NCBI RefSeq assembly: GCF_004661485.1 | Contig: NZ_PQVH01000014.1 | Location: 62,001 to 126,000, forward strand | Direction: 5' to 3' | Length of the DNA stretch: 64,000 nucleotides | From: Methylotenera oryzisoli | Lineage (GTDB): Bacteria; Pseudomonadota; Gammaproteobacteria; Burkholderiales; Methylophilaceae | Shown here: positions 53,641 to 63,323 of the stretch, piece after piece | Layout: the number at the start of each line of letters is the position of its first letter | Position numbering within the stretch: the first letter of the stretch is position 1 | Translations under genes and position numbers: made by a program | Notes under the pieces: generated by a model | Seen by the model: only the letters and a program-made list of their open reading frames with translations | The model's database searches: none | What the model was told of the DNA's origin: nothing

Positions 53641-54186
53641 TTACTGCTCTTGCAATACCAAACTTGTAGTACGCTCCACCCAGTCACCGGTAAGGTCATC
53701 CTGCACAAGCTCCACCAACACTATTTCACCATCTTTAATTTGTGTCACTCTGCCGTAATTCTGCCCAACATAATTACCCAGTTTAACTTGCTGCACCGAT
53801 TCATCTGGCGTTTTAAGTAACGCATAGATCAACTTACTTTTAGATAACAATCCAACATATTTCAGACTCTCGAGTGGATAAGCTTCCATCGGCTCTTTGG
53901 GCCGACTCAAGTTAGGCTGCAACGCACTCGATTTATTCACAGCCTTGCGAGCACGGAACGGATCAACCAGCGTGCCATCAGCGTTATATTGCAAAGCCAT
54001 ATACGGCTGCACCTCTGGCAGCGGCTTTACCCTAGGCTTTACATCTTTAGTGGCATCACGCATATATTGGTCAAGATCATCACCATCTTCAAAACTGCAT
54101 CCAGCAAGCACCGCGCTCAAAACACCGCAAACTAAAAGTGGCATGATGATTGGCAAGGTAAATATTCGTTTGATAATGTCAGCCAC
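53641..54186 (-). CDS. pilP: Type IV pilus lipoprotein PilP
   Basis: The 181-residue protein has a lipoprotein signal ending LAGC (lipobox about 27-30). A Pro-rich linker follows, then a C-terminal beta domain with LESLKYVGLLSKSKLIYALL and QQVKLGNYVGQNYGRVTQI, the PilP fold. It joins the inner-membrane PilMNO platform to PilQ. It begins 5 nt after pilO. Confidence 0.95.
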   Translation of the reverse strand: MADIIKRIFTLPIIMPLLVCGVLSAVLAGCSFEDGDDLDQYMRDATKDVKPRVKPLPEVQPYMALQYNADGTLVDPFRARKAVNKSSALQPNLSRPKEPMEAYPLESLKYVGLLSKSKLIYALLKTPDESVQQVKLGNYVGQNYGRVTQIKDGEIVLVELVQDDLTGDWVERTTSLVLQEQ

Positions 54187-54191
54187 GGTTA

Positions 54192-54866
54192 CTATTTACC
54201 TTTCTGAGCTGCTTTAGCTTTTTCGCTCTCAGCTTTACGTTTTTCTGCAAGCTCATTCGCATCTAAATATCGATAAGTCTTTGCAACAGCCTCCATAACC
54301 AAGCCCCCATCATTAGGACCAGCCTTAGCATCAGGTTTGGCATCTTTATTTTTACCGGCAACATAAACGTCACCTAAGGTCACAATACGTGACAGTTTTG
54401 AGATATCAGTCGCAAAAGCACCTAAATCATGATAAGTACCGGTGACTTTAATCGCTATTGGCATCTCTGCATAAAACTCTGCCTGAGTTTCCTGCCCTGG
54501 TTTAAATAATTCAAACTCCAAGCCACGACTTAATCCTGCTTGGTTAATATCCGTTAGCAAACCATCAATTTGAGAGCGATCGGGCAACTGCTTCAATAGT
54601 GCGCCAAAGGTCTTTTCAATTTCAACCATCTGCGCTTGATATGCGGCTAAATTAATCGCCTGACTTTTTTTCTCGAAGTAGACCTTCCTCAACTCTTCCT
54701 CTTTTGCCTTTTCTGTATCAAAAGATTCCATTGCGGGACTCAATAACAAGTAATACCCTAACGCAAGCAGTACTAGAAAAACAACCCCGAGAAGCACCGC
54801 TTTCATTGGTGCTGGCAAACTACCAGCGTTATTGATATCTATATTATTAAAGTCTTCTAACTTCAT
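54192..54866 (-). CDS. pilO: Type IV pilus alignment protein PilO
   Basis: The 224-residue protein has a membrane helix (about 25-45), a coiled coil (about 55-95) and a ferredoxin-like periplasmic domain with LLKQLPDRSQIDGLLTDINQ and MPIAIKVTGTYHDLGAFATD. It pairs with PilN in the inner membrane. It overlaps pilN by 4 nt. Confidence 0.95.
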   Translation of the reverse strand: MKLEDFNNIDINNAGSLPAPMKAVLLGVVFLVLLALGYYLLLSPAMESFDTEKAKEEELRKVYFEKKSQAINLAAYQAQMVEIEKTFGALLKQLPDRSQIDGLLTDINQAGLSRGLEFELFKPGQETQAEFYAEMPIAIKVTGTYHDLGAFATDISKLSRIVTLGDVYVAGKNKDAKPDAKAGPNDGGLVMEAVAKTYRYLDANELAEKRKAESEKAKAAQKGK

Positions 54867-55462
54867 GATTTTCTCGCACTTCCAGCTTTCGCTTTAGCAC
54901 CTGCATCATCTGTTTCTGTTGTCGGCGTTTTTAAACTTACTTTAAGTGTAAATAGATTCTGCTTTTGGGCACCAACAGTAATTGCTTTAATTTCTATCAA
55001 GATAGGTGACTCCAACCAGTTAGACTGATTAAAGTTGCGTACCAATGTCGCCACCCTGGCATTGGTGTCCGCGACACCTTCGATGGTAATGACTTTACCC
55101 TCTTGCTTGATACTTTTGAGATACATGCCTTCTGGCAGCTGACGACTGAGCTCATCAAAAACAATCACGGCCTGGCTGCGATTGGTCTGCAAGTTCTCAA
55201 CCACTTGCTTGCGCTCGAGCATTGCGCTGATTTGCTCTCGCAAATCTTTAATGTCAGCGATTTCTTTATCTAGCTTAGCAATCGCATTATTAAGACGCTG
55301 ATTGCGCTCTAACTGAGACTCCACTTTGCTATTAATAACAGTGTAAGCCACAAATAAAATCGCACAAGCGGCAACTGCAGTAAACAACGCCATTAAGCCA
55401 AACTCACGCTGCTTCGCTTCACGCCTTATTTGACGATGCGGTAATAGATTGACGCGTATCAT
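54863..55462 (-). CDS. pilN: Type IV pilus assembly protein PilN
   Basis: The 199-residue protein starts MIRVNLLPHRQIRREAKQRE, the short INLLP-type cytoplasmic motif that binds PilM. A membrane helix (about 25-44), coiled coil and periplasmic domain follow. The C-terminal tail is Lys/Ala-rich. It overlaps pilM and pilO by 4 nt each. Confidence 0.95.
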   Translation of the reverse strand: MIRVNLLPHRQIRREAKQREFGLMALFTAVAACAILFVAYTVINSKVESQLERNQRLNNAIAKLDKEIADIKDLREQISAMLERKQVVENLQTNRSQAVIVFDELSRQLPEGMYLKSIKQEGKVITIEGVADTNARVATLVRNFNQSNWLESPILIEIKAITVGAQKQNLFTLKVSLKTPTTETDDAGAKAKAGSARKS

Positions 55463-56532
55463 ATTGCAAACCCCCGCATGGCAAGTCCGCAGGCAATTAA
55501 TAATGCAGGAGCATCTGTAGCAGCTTGCTGTGCACGTACTTTGGCACTCATCGCCATACTATGAAATGGATTGGCAACAATCGTGTTGACTTGCGTGCGG
55601 TCTTGCACCGTTAAAGCAATCTCCGTAATGGAAGCACAACCGCCTGCTAGCACAATATGGTCGACACGATTATATTGGGTAGAGCTCGTGAAAAACTGTA
55701 ACGCTCTCGCCACTTCCATTGCCAGCAACTGCACAAAAGGCTGCAACACTTCACTTTCATAACTATCAGGCAGACCGCCTTTACGTTTGGCTATTTCAGC
55801 CTCTTCTTGTGACAAACCGAAACGACGTTGTATTTCCTGCGTCAACTGCCCACCGCCAAAACTCTGCTCACGCGCATAAATCGGCGCGTTATTATGTAGC
55901 ACATTAATGTGCATCATCGTCGCCCCAACATCCACGATCATCACGGTCTGCTCACGTCCTGCATTAGGGAGCTGACTAGACACTAGCGTATAAGCGGCCT
56001 CTGTTGCGTAAGACTCCACATCCATTACAATCACTTTCAATCCAGCGCCTTCAGCCGCCGCTACGCGATCTTCAATTTTTTCTTTACGCGCAGCTGCGAT
56101 CAACACTTCAACTTCATCTGGATTATTGGGGGCAGGGCCAAGAACTTGGAAGTCGATATTCACCTCATCGAGTGAAAAGGGAATATATTGATTAGCCTCG
56201 GCTTCCACTTGCACCTCCATGTCTTCTTCTCGGAGATCAGCAGACATAATGACTTTTTTGGCGATCACTGCGGATGAAGGTAAGGCTAATGCAACACGTT
56301 TCTCGCGAGAGCCAAGCAACTTCCATCCGAGTTTGATAGCATCAGCGACCTTTTCAAGGTCTCCAACGTTACCATCAGCAATGGCGTCTTTGGCAAGGGG
56401 GGAGATTGAATAATTCTCAAGTTTGTAACCTCCACGCCCATCACTAATAAGCTCAACCATTTTCACTGAGGTTGAGCTTATATCAATGCCGACTAGCGGG
56501 GGTACCGATTCTGTAAAAAAGCTGAATTTCAA
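55459..56532 (-). CDS. pilM: Type IV pilus assembly ATPase-fold protein PilM
   Basis: The 357-residue actin-like protein has LVGIDISSTSVKMVELI (phosphate 1), VMIVDVGATMMHINVL (phosphate 2) and HIVLAGGCASITEIALTV (adenosine motif). It sits on the cytoplasmic face and binds the PilN N-terminus. It is first in pilMNOPQ and divergent from the PBP1A gene, the usual arrangement in beta- and gammaproteobacteria. Confidence 0.96.
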   Translation of the reverse strand: MKFSFFTESVPPLVGIDISSTSVKMVELISDGRGGYKLENYSISPLAKDAIADGNVGDLEKVADAIKLGWKLLGSREKRVALALPSSAVIAKKVIMSADLREEDMEVQVEAEANQYIPFSLDEVNIDFQVLGPAPNNPDEVEVLIAAARKEKIEDRVAAAEGAGLKVIVMDVESYATEAAYTLVSSQLPNAGREQTVMIVDVGATMMHINVLHNNAPIYAREQSFGGGQLTQEIQRRFGLSQEEAEIAKRKGGLPDSYESEVLQPFVQLLAMEVARALQFFTSSTQYNRVDHIVLAGGCASITEIALTVQDRTQVNTIVANPFHSMAMSAKVRAQQAATDAPALLIACGLAMRGFAI

Positions 56533-56731
56533 ATTGAAATTCCTTTTCTGATTTCGTTAGTTACGAACATTTCTAATAATTTACATTAAATCCTAGCAAC
56601 AACTTTAAACCCTGTAAAGCAATTTTTAATTTATTCATTTTTTTAAGCTTTATCACTCACTTTGTTCGCGTCAGCATCCATAGCAATTTATAATAGCCCT
56701 ATATTTTTAGTTTATAGAAATCAAATCGCCC

Positions 56732-59221
56732 ATGACTCCAAACAAATGGTGGCACTATCTCTTGTTAACGATCATTGTTAGCGGCCTATCTGCCATTGCT
56801 TTTGTAGGGATTGCCGTTGCAATCATTTACCCTAGCCTGCCATCGCTTGAAACGCTCACTGACTACCGTCCAAAACTGCCGTTAAGAGTGTACTCCGAAG
56901 ATGGTTACTTAATCGAGGAGTTTGGTGAAGAGCGGCGCGCTTACGTCAAAATCGCAGATGTGCCAAAAAACATGAAAGATGCGGTACTTGCCATTGAAGA
57001 TCGCCGCTTTTACCAGCACGGTGGCATTGACACTAAAGGCATCCTGCGCGCGATTAAGAATAACATCACCGGGGTTAGCCACGAGGGTGCCAGCACCATT
57101 ACTATGCAGGTTGCCAAGAACTTTTTCACAAAACCCAATGGCAAACGCACTCTTGGCACCAAAATCAACGAGGCTTTACTCGCTATCAAAATCGAGAACA
57201 ACTTAAGTAAAGATAAGATTCTTGAGCTATACATCAATCAAATCTACCTAGGCCAACGCTCCTATGGCTTTGCCGCGGCGGCGCAAGTTTATTTTGGCAA
57301 ACCGCTAGAAAAACTTAACCTGGCGGAAACCGCCATGCTTGCCGGCTTACCTAAGGCACCATCTGGCTACAACCCCTACCTGCACCCTAAGCGCGCCATT
57401 GCACGCCAAATGGAAGTGTTGCGCGATATGCAGCGCTACGGTTTTATTGAGGAATCTGTTTACAAAAAAGCGCTTAATCAACCACTTAGATTTAAAGCAT
57501 CCAGACAGTCTCGTGACTTATCTGCCGACTATGTTGCCGAAATGGTAAGAGAAAGCCTATACGCAACCTATCAAGATGAAATTTACAGTAGCGGGTTAAA
57601 GGTTTACACCACCGTACGTAAAACGAATCAAGAAGCGGCCAACAGCGCACTGAGAGATGGCATCTTGGATTACGATGCACGTCAGGGCTACCGAGGGCCG
57701 GAAAAGATACTTAATATCAACACAACAGTTACCGATGCCGACAAAGAGGTAATTACAGATGCGCTTAGCGACATTGATGTATCAAACGGGTTAGTTCCAG
57801 CCGCTATTACTAAAATTTCAGAAAAATCCATCACCGTGCACACTAAATTCGGAGATGACGTTGAAATCAATGGCAAAGGCCTAGCATTGATTCAGAATAC
57901 ACTGAATGAAAAGAAACCTGAGAAACGTTTACTAAAGGTTGGTGCAGTCATTCGCATTGTTAACGCCTCACCATCCACCCAATCGGGTCAATGGCGTATA
58001 ACCCAACTGCCACAAGTTGAATCAGCACTGATTTCAATAGCCCCTGAGAATGGGGCAATTCGTGCACTGGTTGGCGGCTTTGATTTTAATCGCAACAAAT
58101 TTAACCACGTCACCCAAGCATGGCGCCAACCCGGCTCTAGCTTTAAACCTTTTATTTACTCCGCCGCTTTGGAAAAAGGCTACACCCCAGCAACGATTGT
58201 TGAAGACGCGCCGCTTACATTCTCATCTGAAGAAACTGGCAACAAAGAGTGGACACCACAGAACTATGACGCCACTTTTGACGGCCCGATTCGACTCAGA
58301 CAAGCTTTGGCAAAGTCAAAAAACATGGTGGCAATACGCGTGCTAGACAGCATCGGCCCAGGCTATGCGCAGGACTACATTACGCGCTTTGGCTTCGCTG
58401 CAAAAAACCACCCTGCCTACATGACAATGGCGCTGGGTGCGGGCTCAGCAACACCGATGCAAATGGCCAGTGCTTATGCAGTTTTTGCTAATGGCGGTTA
58501 CCGTGTTAATCCTTATTTAATATCCAAGATTGTTGATCAAAATGGCAAGGTAGTCAGCCAAAGCAAATTTGTGACCGCTAGAAACGACGCACCGCGCGTG
58601 ATCGATGCGCGCAACGCATTTATCATGAACTCGATGATGCAAGACGTGGTGAGGTATGGCACAGCTGCCAAGGCCGCACAGCTTGGCCGCGGTGACTTGG
58701 CAGGCAAAACCGGCACCACGAATGATCACTATGACGCGTGGTTTACAGGCTACAGCCCTAAACTGGTTGCAGTCACATGGGTGGGCTTCGACAAACCTAG
58801 GCGCTTAGGCCGCAACGAAACTGGCGGTTCAACTGCTCTGCCTATCTGGATCAAATACATGGCTAGCGCCTTAAGGAACGTACCTGAAACTGACATGCCT
58901 GTACCAGATGGCGTGATGGCGCTGCGCATAGATCCAACTACGGGCATCAGAGCAGACAATGATGAAAATGGTATTTACGAGTATTTCTATCACGAGAACC
59001 CGCCACCCGAAGTTGAGACCGAGTTACCGGGCATGCTAGAAGGTGGTGAGACTCTGCCACCAAGTCAGCCGCAGCAGATGCTGCAACCTGATATTACTTT
59101 GCTTCCTAGAAAAGACCTTGGTGCGAACAGGACCGCGAAACCGGCTGACGCAGCAAACGGCAAAGAGCAGAGCGCTCATAAACCTGCAGACCAAGTGCAG
59201 CAGTTACTTAACCCGCATTAA
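56732..59221 (+). CDS. mrcA: Class A penicillin-binding protein PBP1A
   Basis: The 829-residue bifunctional enzyme has an N-terminal membrane helix (about 10-32) and a GT51 domain with AIEDRRFYQHGGIDTKGILR, GASTITMQVAKNFF and KILELYINQIYLGQRSYGFA. An OB-like insert (about 320-420) follows. The transpeptidase domain has the catalytic Ser in PGSSFKPFIY, SKN (LAKSKNMVAI) and the KTGT motif. The C-terminal tail is Pro/Gln-rich. It polymerises and crosslinks peptidoglycan. The 3' end overlaps the convergent xthA by 14 nt. Confidence 0.97.
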   Translation: MTPNKWWHYLLLTIIVSGLSAIAFVGIAVAIIYPSLPSLETLTDYRPKLPLRVYSEDGYLIEEFGEERRAYVKIADVPKNMKDAVLAIEDRRFYQHGGIDTKGILRAIKNNITGVSHEGASTITMQVAKNFFTKPNGKRTLGTKINEALLAIKIENNLSKDKILELYINQIYLGQRSYGFAAAAQVYFGKPLEKLNLAETAMLAGLPKAPSGYNPYLHPKRAIARQMEVLRDMQRYGFIEESVYKKALNQPLRFKASRQSRDLSADYVAEMVRESLYATYQDEIYSSGLKVYTTVRKTNQEAANSALRDGILDYDARQGYRGPEKILNINTTVTDADKEVITDALSDIDVSNGLVPAAITKISEKSITVHTKFGDDVEINGKGLALIQNTLNEKKPEKRLLKVGAVIRIVNASPSTQSGQWRITQLPQVESALISIAPENGAIRALVGGFDFNRNKFNHVTQAWRQPGSSFKPFIYSAALEKGYTPATIVEDAPLTFSSEETGNKEWTPQNYDATFDGPIRLRQALAKSKNMVAIRVLDSIGPGYAQDYITRFGFAAKNHPAYMTMALGAGSATPMQMASAYAVFANGGYRVNPYLISKIVDQNGKVVSQSKFVTARNDAPRVIDARNAFIMNSMMQDVVRYGTAAKAAQLGRGDLAGKTGTTNDHYDAWFTGYSPKLVAVTWVGFDKPRRLGRNETGGSTALPIWIKYMASALRNVPETDMPVPDGVMALRIDPTTGIRADNDENGIYEYFYHENPPPEVETELPGMLEGGETLPPSQPQQMLQPDITLLPRKDLGANRTAKPADAANGKEQSAHKPADQVQQLLNPH

Positions 59222-59978
59222 GCTCTAACACAACCGGGGTATGGTCGGATGGGCGCTCTAGCTTGCGGGGCGCCTTGTCTATATACGCAGCAACACAGAG
59301 CGCTTTCAGTGCATCACTCACTAGTATATGGTCGATGCGCATACCAAAGTTGCGCCGAAAACCCATCATGCGATAATCCCACCAACTAAAGCTTTTTTCT
59401 GGCTGTTCAAACAACCGGAAACTATCATTAAGCCCCAAACTCACCAGACGATTAAAGGCCTCTCGCTCCAGCGGGGAGACTAATATCTGCCCCTCCCAAG
59501 CCGCTGGGTCGTGGCAGTCACGGTCTTCAGGTGCAATATTGTAATCACCCAAAAGAGCCAATTTTGTATGTTGCGCCAATTCGGTCTTTAGCCATTCATT
59601 TAAGGCAGCAAGCCAGCGTAATTTATACTGATATTTGTCGGAGTCTACCGCCTGCCCGTTTGGAATGTAAGCGCACACTACCCTCACCCCATTAATATCG
59701 GCGGCAATCACTCGTTGCTGATCATCGTCAAAGTTAGGGATATTGTGCTGTACATTGAAAATGGGATGGCGGCTCAAAATAGCGACGCCATTGTAGGTTT
59801 TTTGGCCGATATGCGCGGCGTGGTAGCCCAACTCAGAAAACGCAGCATAAGGAAACTTGCTATCTTCCTGTTTAGTTTCTTGTAAACACAGCACATCCGG
59901 CTGATTCGCAGTTAACCAATCAAGTACATGCGGTAATCTCACATTCAGCGAGTTGACGTTCCAGGTGGCGAGTTTCAT
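59208..59978 (-). CDS. xthA: Exodeoxyribonuclease III
   Basis: The 256-residue endonuclease/exonuclease/phosphatase-fold enzyme has MKLATWNVNSLNVRLPHVLD, CLQETKQED with the metal-binding Glu, YIPNGQAVDSDKYQYKLRWL, LLGDYNIAPEDRD, and the ending RIDHILVSDAL and RPSDHTPVVLEL with the catalytic Asp-His. It cuts at AP sites and trims 3' ends in base excision repair. Confidence 0.95.
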   Translation of the reverse strand: MKLATWNVNSLNVRLPHVLDWLTANQPDVLCLQETKQEDSKFPYAAFSELGYHAAHIGQKTYNGVAILSRHPIFNVQHNIPNFDDDQQRVIAADINGVRVVCAYIPNGQAVDSDKYQYKLRWLAALNEWLKTELAQHTKLALLGDYNIAPEDRDCHDPAAWEGQILVSPLEREAFNRLVSLGLNDSFRLFEQPEKSFSWWDYRMMGFRRNFGMRIDHILVSDALKALCVAAYIDKAPRKLERPSDHTPVVLELNAG

Positions 59979-60177
59979 AGGCTTAAGATAGAAATGAATG
60001 AAGGGGGTCAGGTGCGCAACTCTAGCATGTGCCTATACGTGAGTCAAAAATCTGAATCCGTAAGCTAAGCGCTTTGCAACGCAGTAGACAATCTCTGAGC
60101 AAATACCTGCGTCAGCCATTCACGCCATATGATAAAGTCCACCTTTTTTACAACACCAATTTCAGAAAAGCTAGCCA

Positions 60178-60813
60178 GTGATAAAAGCCGCAATATTTGA
60201 CATGGACGGTCTGCTGATCGATTCAGAACGCATCATCATGCAAGCCTGCATTAGTGCCGCGCAACAAGTCGGCATCACCTATACTCAGGCGGAATATGTG
60301 GAGCTGATTGGTCGCGCGGGGCCAGACTCCACACGCATTATGACGGCGCAACTAGGCGGCACGGAACGATTTAATCTGGTGGTGCAGGGCTTAGACGCCC
60401 GATTAGCAAGCTTGAACAACACATTCCCATTAAAGCCTGGTGTACACGCCCTGCTGCAGCACTATCAAGCGCACGATATTATTTGCAGTGTTGCATCGTC
60501 TTCTGCTAAACACCACATCACTCAGCGCTTAAGTCAGGTAGGTGTAAGTGATTACTTCCACCACATTACCAGCGGGCAAGAGGTGGGACGAGGCAAGCCT
60601 AATCCGGACATTTATTTGTTAGCCATTCAAAAACTAGGCCTACCTGCCGAAGCATGCATCGCATTTGAAGATAGTGAAATGGGCGCACGTGCGGCGATTG
60701 CAGCTGGCTTGAAGGTCGTAGTGGTACCAGACTTAAAGCAACCCAGTGACTTTGTAAGACGACACTGCCATCAAGTAGTCGACAACCTGTCGGATTGGTT
60801 AAACTGCATTTAA
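60178..60813 (+). CDS. HAD-family phosphatase/phosphoglucomutase-like hydrolase
   Basis: The 211-residue protein starts at GTG and has HAD motif I DMDGLLIDSE with the nucleophile Asp, motif II CSVASSS, motif III Lys in GRGKPNPDIYL, and motif IV FEDSEMGARAAIAAG. The cap is alpha-helical as in beta-phosphoglucomutase-like enzymes. The substrate is a small sugar phosphate or similar; it cannot be specified. It is a single gene divergent from xthA. Confidence 0.9.
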   Translation: MIKAAIFDMDGLLIDSERIIMQACISAAQQVGITYTQAEYVELIGRAGPDSTRIMTAQLGGTERFNLVVQGLDARLASLNNTFPLKPGVHALLQHYQAHDIICSVASSSAKHHITQRLSQVGVSDYFHHITSGQEVGRGKPNPDIYLLAIQKLGLPAEACIAFEDSEMGARAAIAAGLKVVVVPDLKQPSDFVRRHCHQVVDNLSDWLNCI

Positions 60814-60841
60814 TGGCTTAAGTCTGAACACATTTAGTCAT

Positions 60842-60887
60842 GGAGTTACGCCCCGGCATAAATACGCATGCCAGCCTACGTAACTCC
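60842..60887. other. Two-part hairpin between convergent HAD and oligopeptidase genes
   Basis: The arms GGAGTTACG and CGTAACTCC (9 bp) enclose a second stem GGCAT/ATGCC. No T-run is present. It lies in the 93-bp gap between convergent stops and may be a shared transcript-end structure. Confidence 0.5.
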
Positions 60888-60906
60888 GCACACCGAGGAT
60901 TAAAGA

Positions 60907-62934
60907 TTATGAGGCCATGCCACTATGGCGCAGTAAAGCATCCAAGCTCGGCTCCCGACCTCTAAATGCAACAAAGGACTCCATTGCCGGACGGCTACCG
61001 CCCTTAGCTAGCACCTCATTTTTAAAGCGCGTGCCAGCTTCGCCGGACAACACACCCATTTCTTCAAACAGGCTGTAGGCATCAGCAGATAGCACTTCAG
61101 CCCATTTGTAACTATAGTAGCCCGCAGCATAACCACCTGCAAAAATATGCGAGAAACTGTTGGGGAAACGATTCCAGTGCGGTGGCCGCATCACCGCCAC
61201 CTCGTCGCGCACTTGTTCGATTAAGTCTAAGGCCGTGAGTTTGCCGTTAGGGTCAAAGTCACCATGCAATCGCATATCAAATAGTGAAAATTCGATTTGG
61301 CGTACCATTTGCATGCCAGCCTGGAAGTTTTTCGCTGCCACCATTTTGTCAAACAGTTCTCGTGGTAATTGTGCGCCCGTATCCACATGGGCTGTCATTT
61401 GGCGCAGCACTTCCCACTCCCAGCAAAAGTTCTCCATAAATTGGCTAGGTAACTCCACCGCATCCCATTCCACCCCTTTAATGCCAGATACGCCATATTC
61501 ATCCACCTGGGTGAGCATATGGTGCAAACCATGCCCAAACTCGTGGAACATCGTAATGACTTCATCATGGGTAAACAGCGCAGGCTTACCGCCCACTGGA
61601 GCTGAGAAGTTGCACGTCAGATAGGCTACCGGAAGTTCTACGCCATTGGCATGCTGGCGGCGGCTAATACATTCATCCATCCAGGCGCCACCACGCTTGT
61701 GGTTACGTGCATATAGGTCTAAATAAAAATAAGCAATCGGTTGATTTTCGCTACTACTGATCTCATAGAAGCTCGCATCAGGATGCCATACCGGCGCATC
61801 CACTTTACGCACATGCACACCAAAAATGGTTTCTGTTACCTTAAACAAGCCAGCCAGCACTTTGTGCTCGGGAAAATATTGTTTTACCTCTTGGTCAGAG
61901 AATGCATATTTTTCTTGTCGCAGTTTTTCACTGACATAGGCAACATCCCAAGCTTGCATATCGGTAATGCCGAGTTTGTTGGCATAGGCCGTGAGCGCTT
62001 CCATATCTTGCTGCGCATAAGGTTTGGCACGTTTGGCCAGGGTATCCAGAAAGTCCGTCACTTGCTTAGGTGTGTCTGCCATTTTGGTTGCCAGTGAAAG
62101 CTCAGCAAAGTTATTAAACCCCAGCATTTGCGCTTCTTCTTGCTTCAGCTTAAGAATATCGCGAATCAACCCGGTGTTGTCCCACTCTGGCTTACTCAGC
62201 TCAGAAGCACGTGTAGCGTAGGCTCGGTATAAAACCTCACGCAGCGCTCGATTATCCGCATATTGCAGCACTGGCATATAAGATGGAAAGTGCAGGCTAA
62301 ACTGGTAACCTTGCTTACCATCCACTTTAGCAGCCTCTTGCGCTGCTTCAATCGCATCTTCTGGTAATCCAGCCAAATCTGCCAGATGCTCAACCGTATG
62401 CTTAAAATCGTTCGTGTTATCCAGTATATTTTCTTCAAACTTGGCGCCTAGCTTAGACAGCGCCTCACTCACTGCCTTGAACCTAACCTTTTGCTCTGCC
62501 GGCAGCTCCGCTCCACCTAATTTAAAATCGCGCACTTCTTTATTGATAATAGTTTGCTGTGTAGCAGTCAGCGTAGCAAAAGCCGCACTGGATTGAATCG
62601 CTTTAAATTTTGCATACAGGCGCTCATCTTGCGATAAGTCACTGTAAAAGTCTGTCAGCTTAGCTAAATTATCGTTATATGCCTCGCGCAGCTCCGGACT
62701 ATTCACCACGGCGTTCATATGTCCAACTTGGCTCCAGCTACGGCCTAACTTTTCGCTATGATCCTCTAGCTTAACTGCAAAATTCTGCCAAGTAGGCGCT
62801 TCAGTACTGGTCGCCAGCTGCTCAACCAGTGCACGCCCCTCCGCAATTAAACTATCCACCGCCGGGCTCACGTGCTCAGGTTTGATTTCGTTAAATTTTG
62901 GTAAGCCAGCAAAATGTAATAATGGGTTTGACAC
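60907..62934 (-). CDS. prlC: Oligopeptidase A (M3 metallopeptidase)
   Basis: The 675-residue cytoplasmic zinc peptidase has HEFGHGLHHML with the HExxH zinc site (about residues 460-464). The third ligand Glu lies downstream in the GVEWDAVELPSQFMENFCWE block, and LPEDAIEAAQEAAKVDG and FAGGYAAGYYSYKWAEVLSA are typical OpdA sequences. It degrades short peptides, including cleaved signal peptides. Length is as in E. coli PrlC. Confidence 0.96.
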   Translation of the reverse strand: MSNPLLHFAGLPKFNEIKPEHVSPAVDSLIAEGRALVEQLATSTEAPTWQNFAVKLEDHSEKLGRSWSQVGHMNAVVNSPELREAYNDNLAKLTDFYSDLSQDERLYAKFKAIQSSAAFATLTATQQTIINKEVRDFKLGGAELPAEQKVRFKAVSEALSKLGAKFEENILDNTNDFKHTVEHLADLAGLPEDAIEAAQEAAKVDGKQGYQFSLHFPSYMPVLQYADNRALREVLYRAYATRASELSKPEWDNTGLIRDILKLKQEEAQMLGFNNFAELSLATKMADTPKQVTDFLDTLAKRAKPYAQQDMEALTAYANKLGITDMQAWDVAYVSEKLRQEKYAFSDQEVKQYFPEHKVLAGLFKVTETIFGVHVRKVDAPVWHPDASFYEISSSENQPIAYFYLDLYARNHKRGGAWMDECISRRQHANGVELPVAYLTCNFSAPVGGKPALFTHDEVITMFHEFGHGLHHMLTQVDEYGVSGIKGVEWDAVELPSQFMENFCWEWEVLRQMTAHVDTGAQLPRELFDKMVAAKNFQAGMQMVRQIEFSLFDMRLHGDFDPNGKLTALDLIEQVRDEVAVMRPPHWNRFPNSFSHIFAGGYAAGYYSYKWAEVLSADAYSLFEEMGVLSGEAGTRFKNEVLAKGGSRPAMESFVAFRGREPSLDALLRHSGMAS

Positions 62935-62967
62935 AGGTAATCCTTAAAACTGCATGAATAAGACGCA

Positions 62968-63309
62968 TTAGTTGATAAGACGTAAGCACAGTGGGTAGCG
63001 ATAAGTCTCGCCATTACTAGTAGAGATGGCGGCGACTATACATAAAACAACATTGAACAACCAAATAATTCCCAGCAGTAAGAAACCAACCAAAATGGCA
63101 ATCAGTACACCCGCAGCAAATTGTGCAATAAGAATGGTGATTTGAAAGTTCAGCGCCTCTTTGGCCTGCGCTGATAAATATTCGTTGTCGTCTTTCTTTA
63201 ACAACCACACAATTAAAGAAGGAATGAACGAAAACAACACGCCACTCAAGTGCGTAATAGTTGCGATGTTTTTATCATCATTACTTGGAACAAATAACGC
63301 GTTGCTCAT
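62968..63309 (-). CDS. DUF4870 membrane protein
   Basis: The 113-residue protein has DUF4870 features: ATITHLSGVLFSFIPSLIVW, LLKKDDNEYLSAQAKEALNF, two further helices and a C-terminal NGETYRYPLCLRLIN. It has about three transmembrane helices. The family has no known function. It sits between ptsI and prlC. Confidence 0.9.
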   Translation of the reverse strand: MSNALFVPSNDDKNIATITHLSGVLFSFIPSLIVWLLKKDDNEYLSAQAKEALNFQITILIAQFAAGVLIAILVGFLLLGIIWLFNVVLCIVAAISTSNGETYRYPLCLRLIN

Positions 63310-63323
63310 GACCAGCCCTCTCC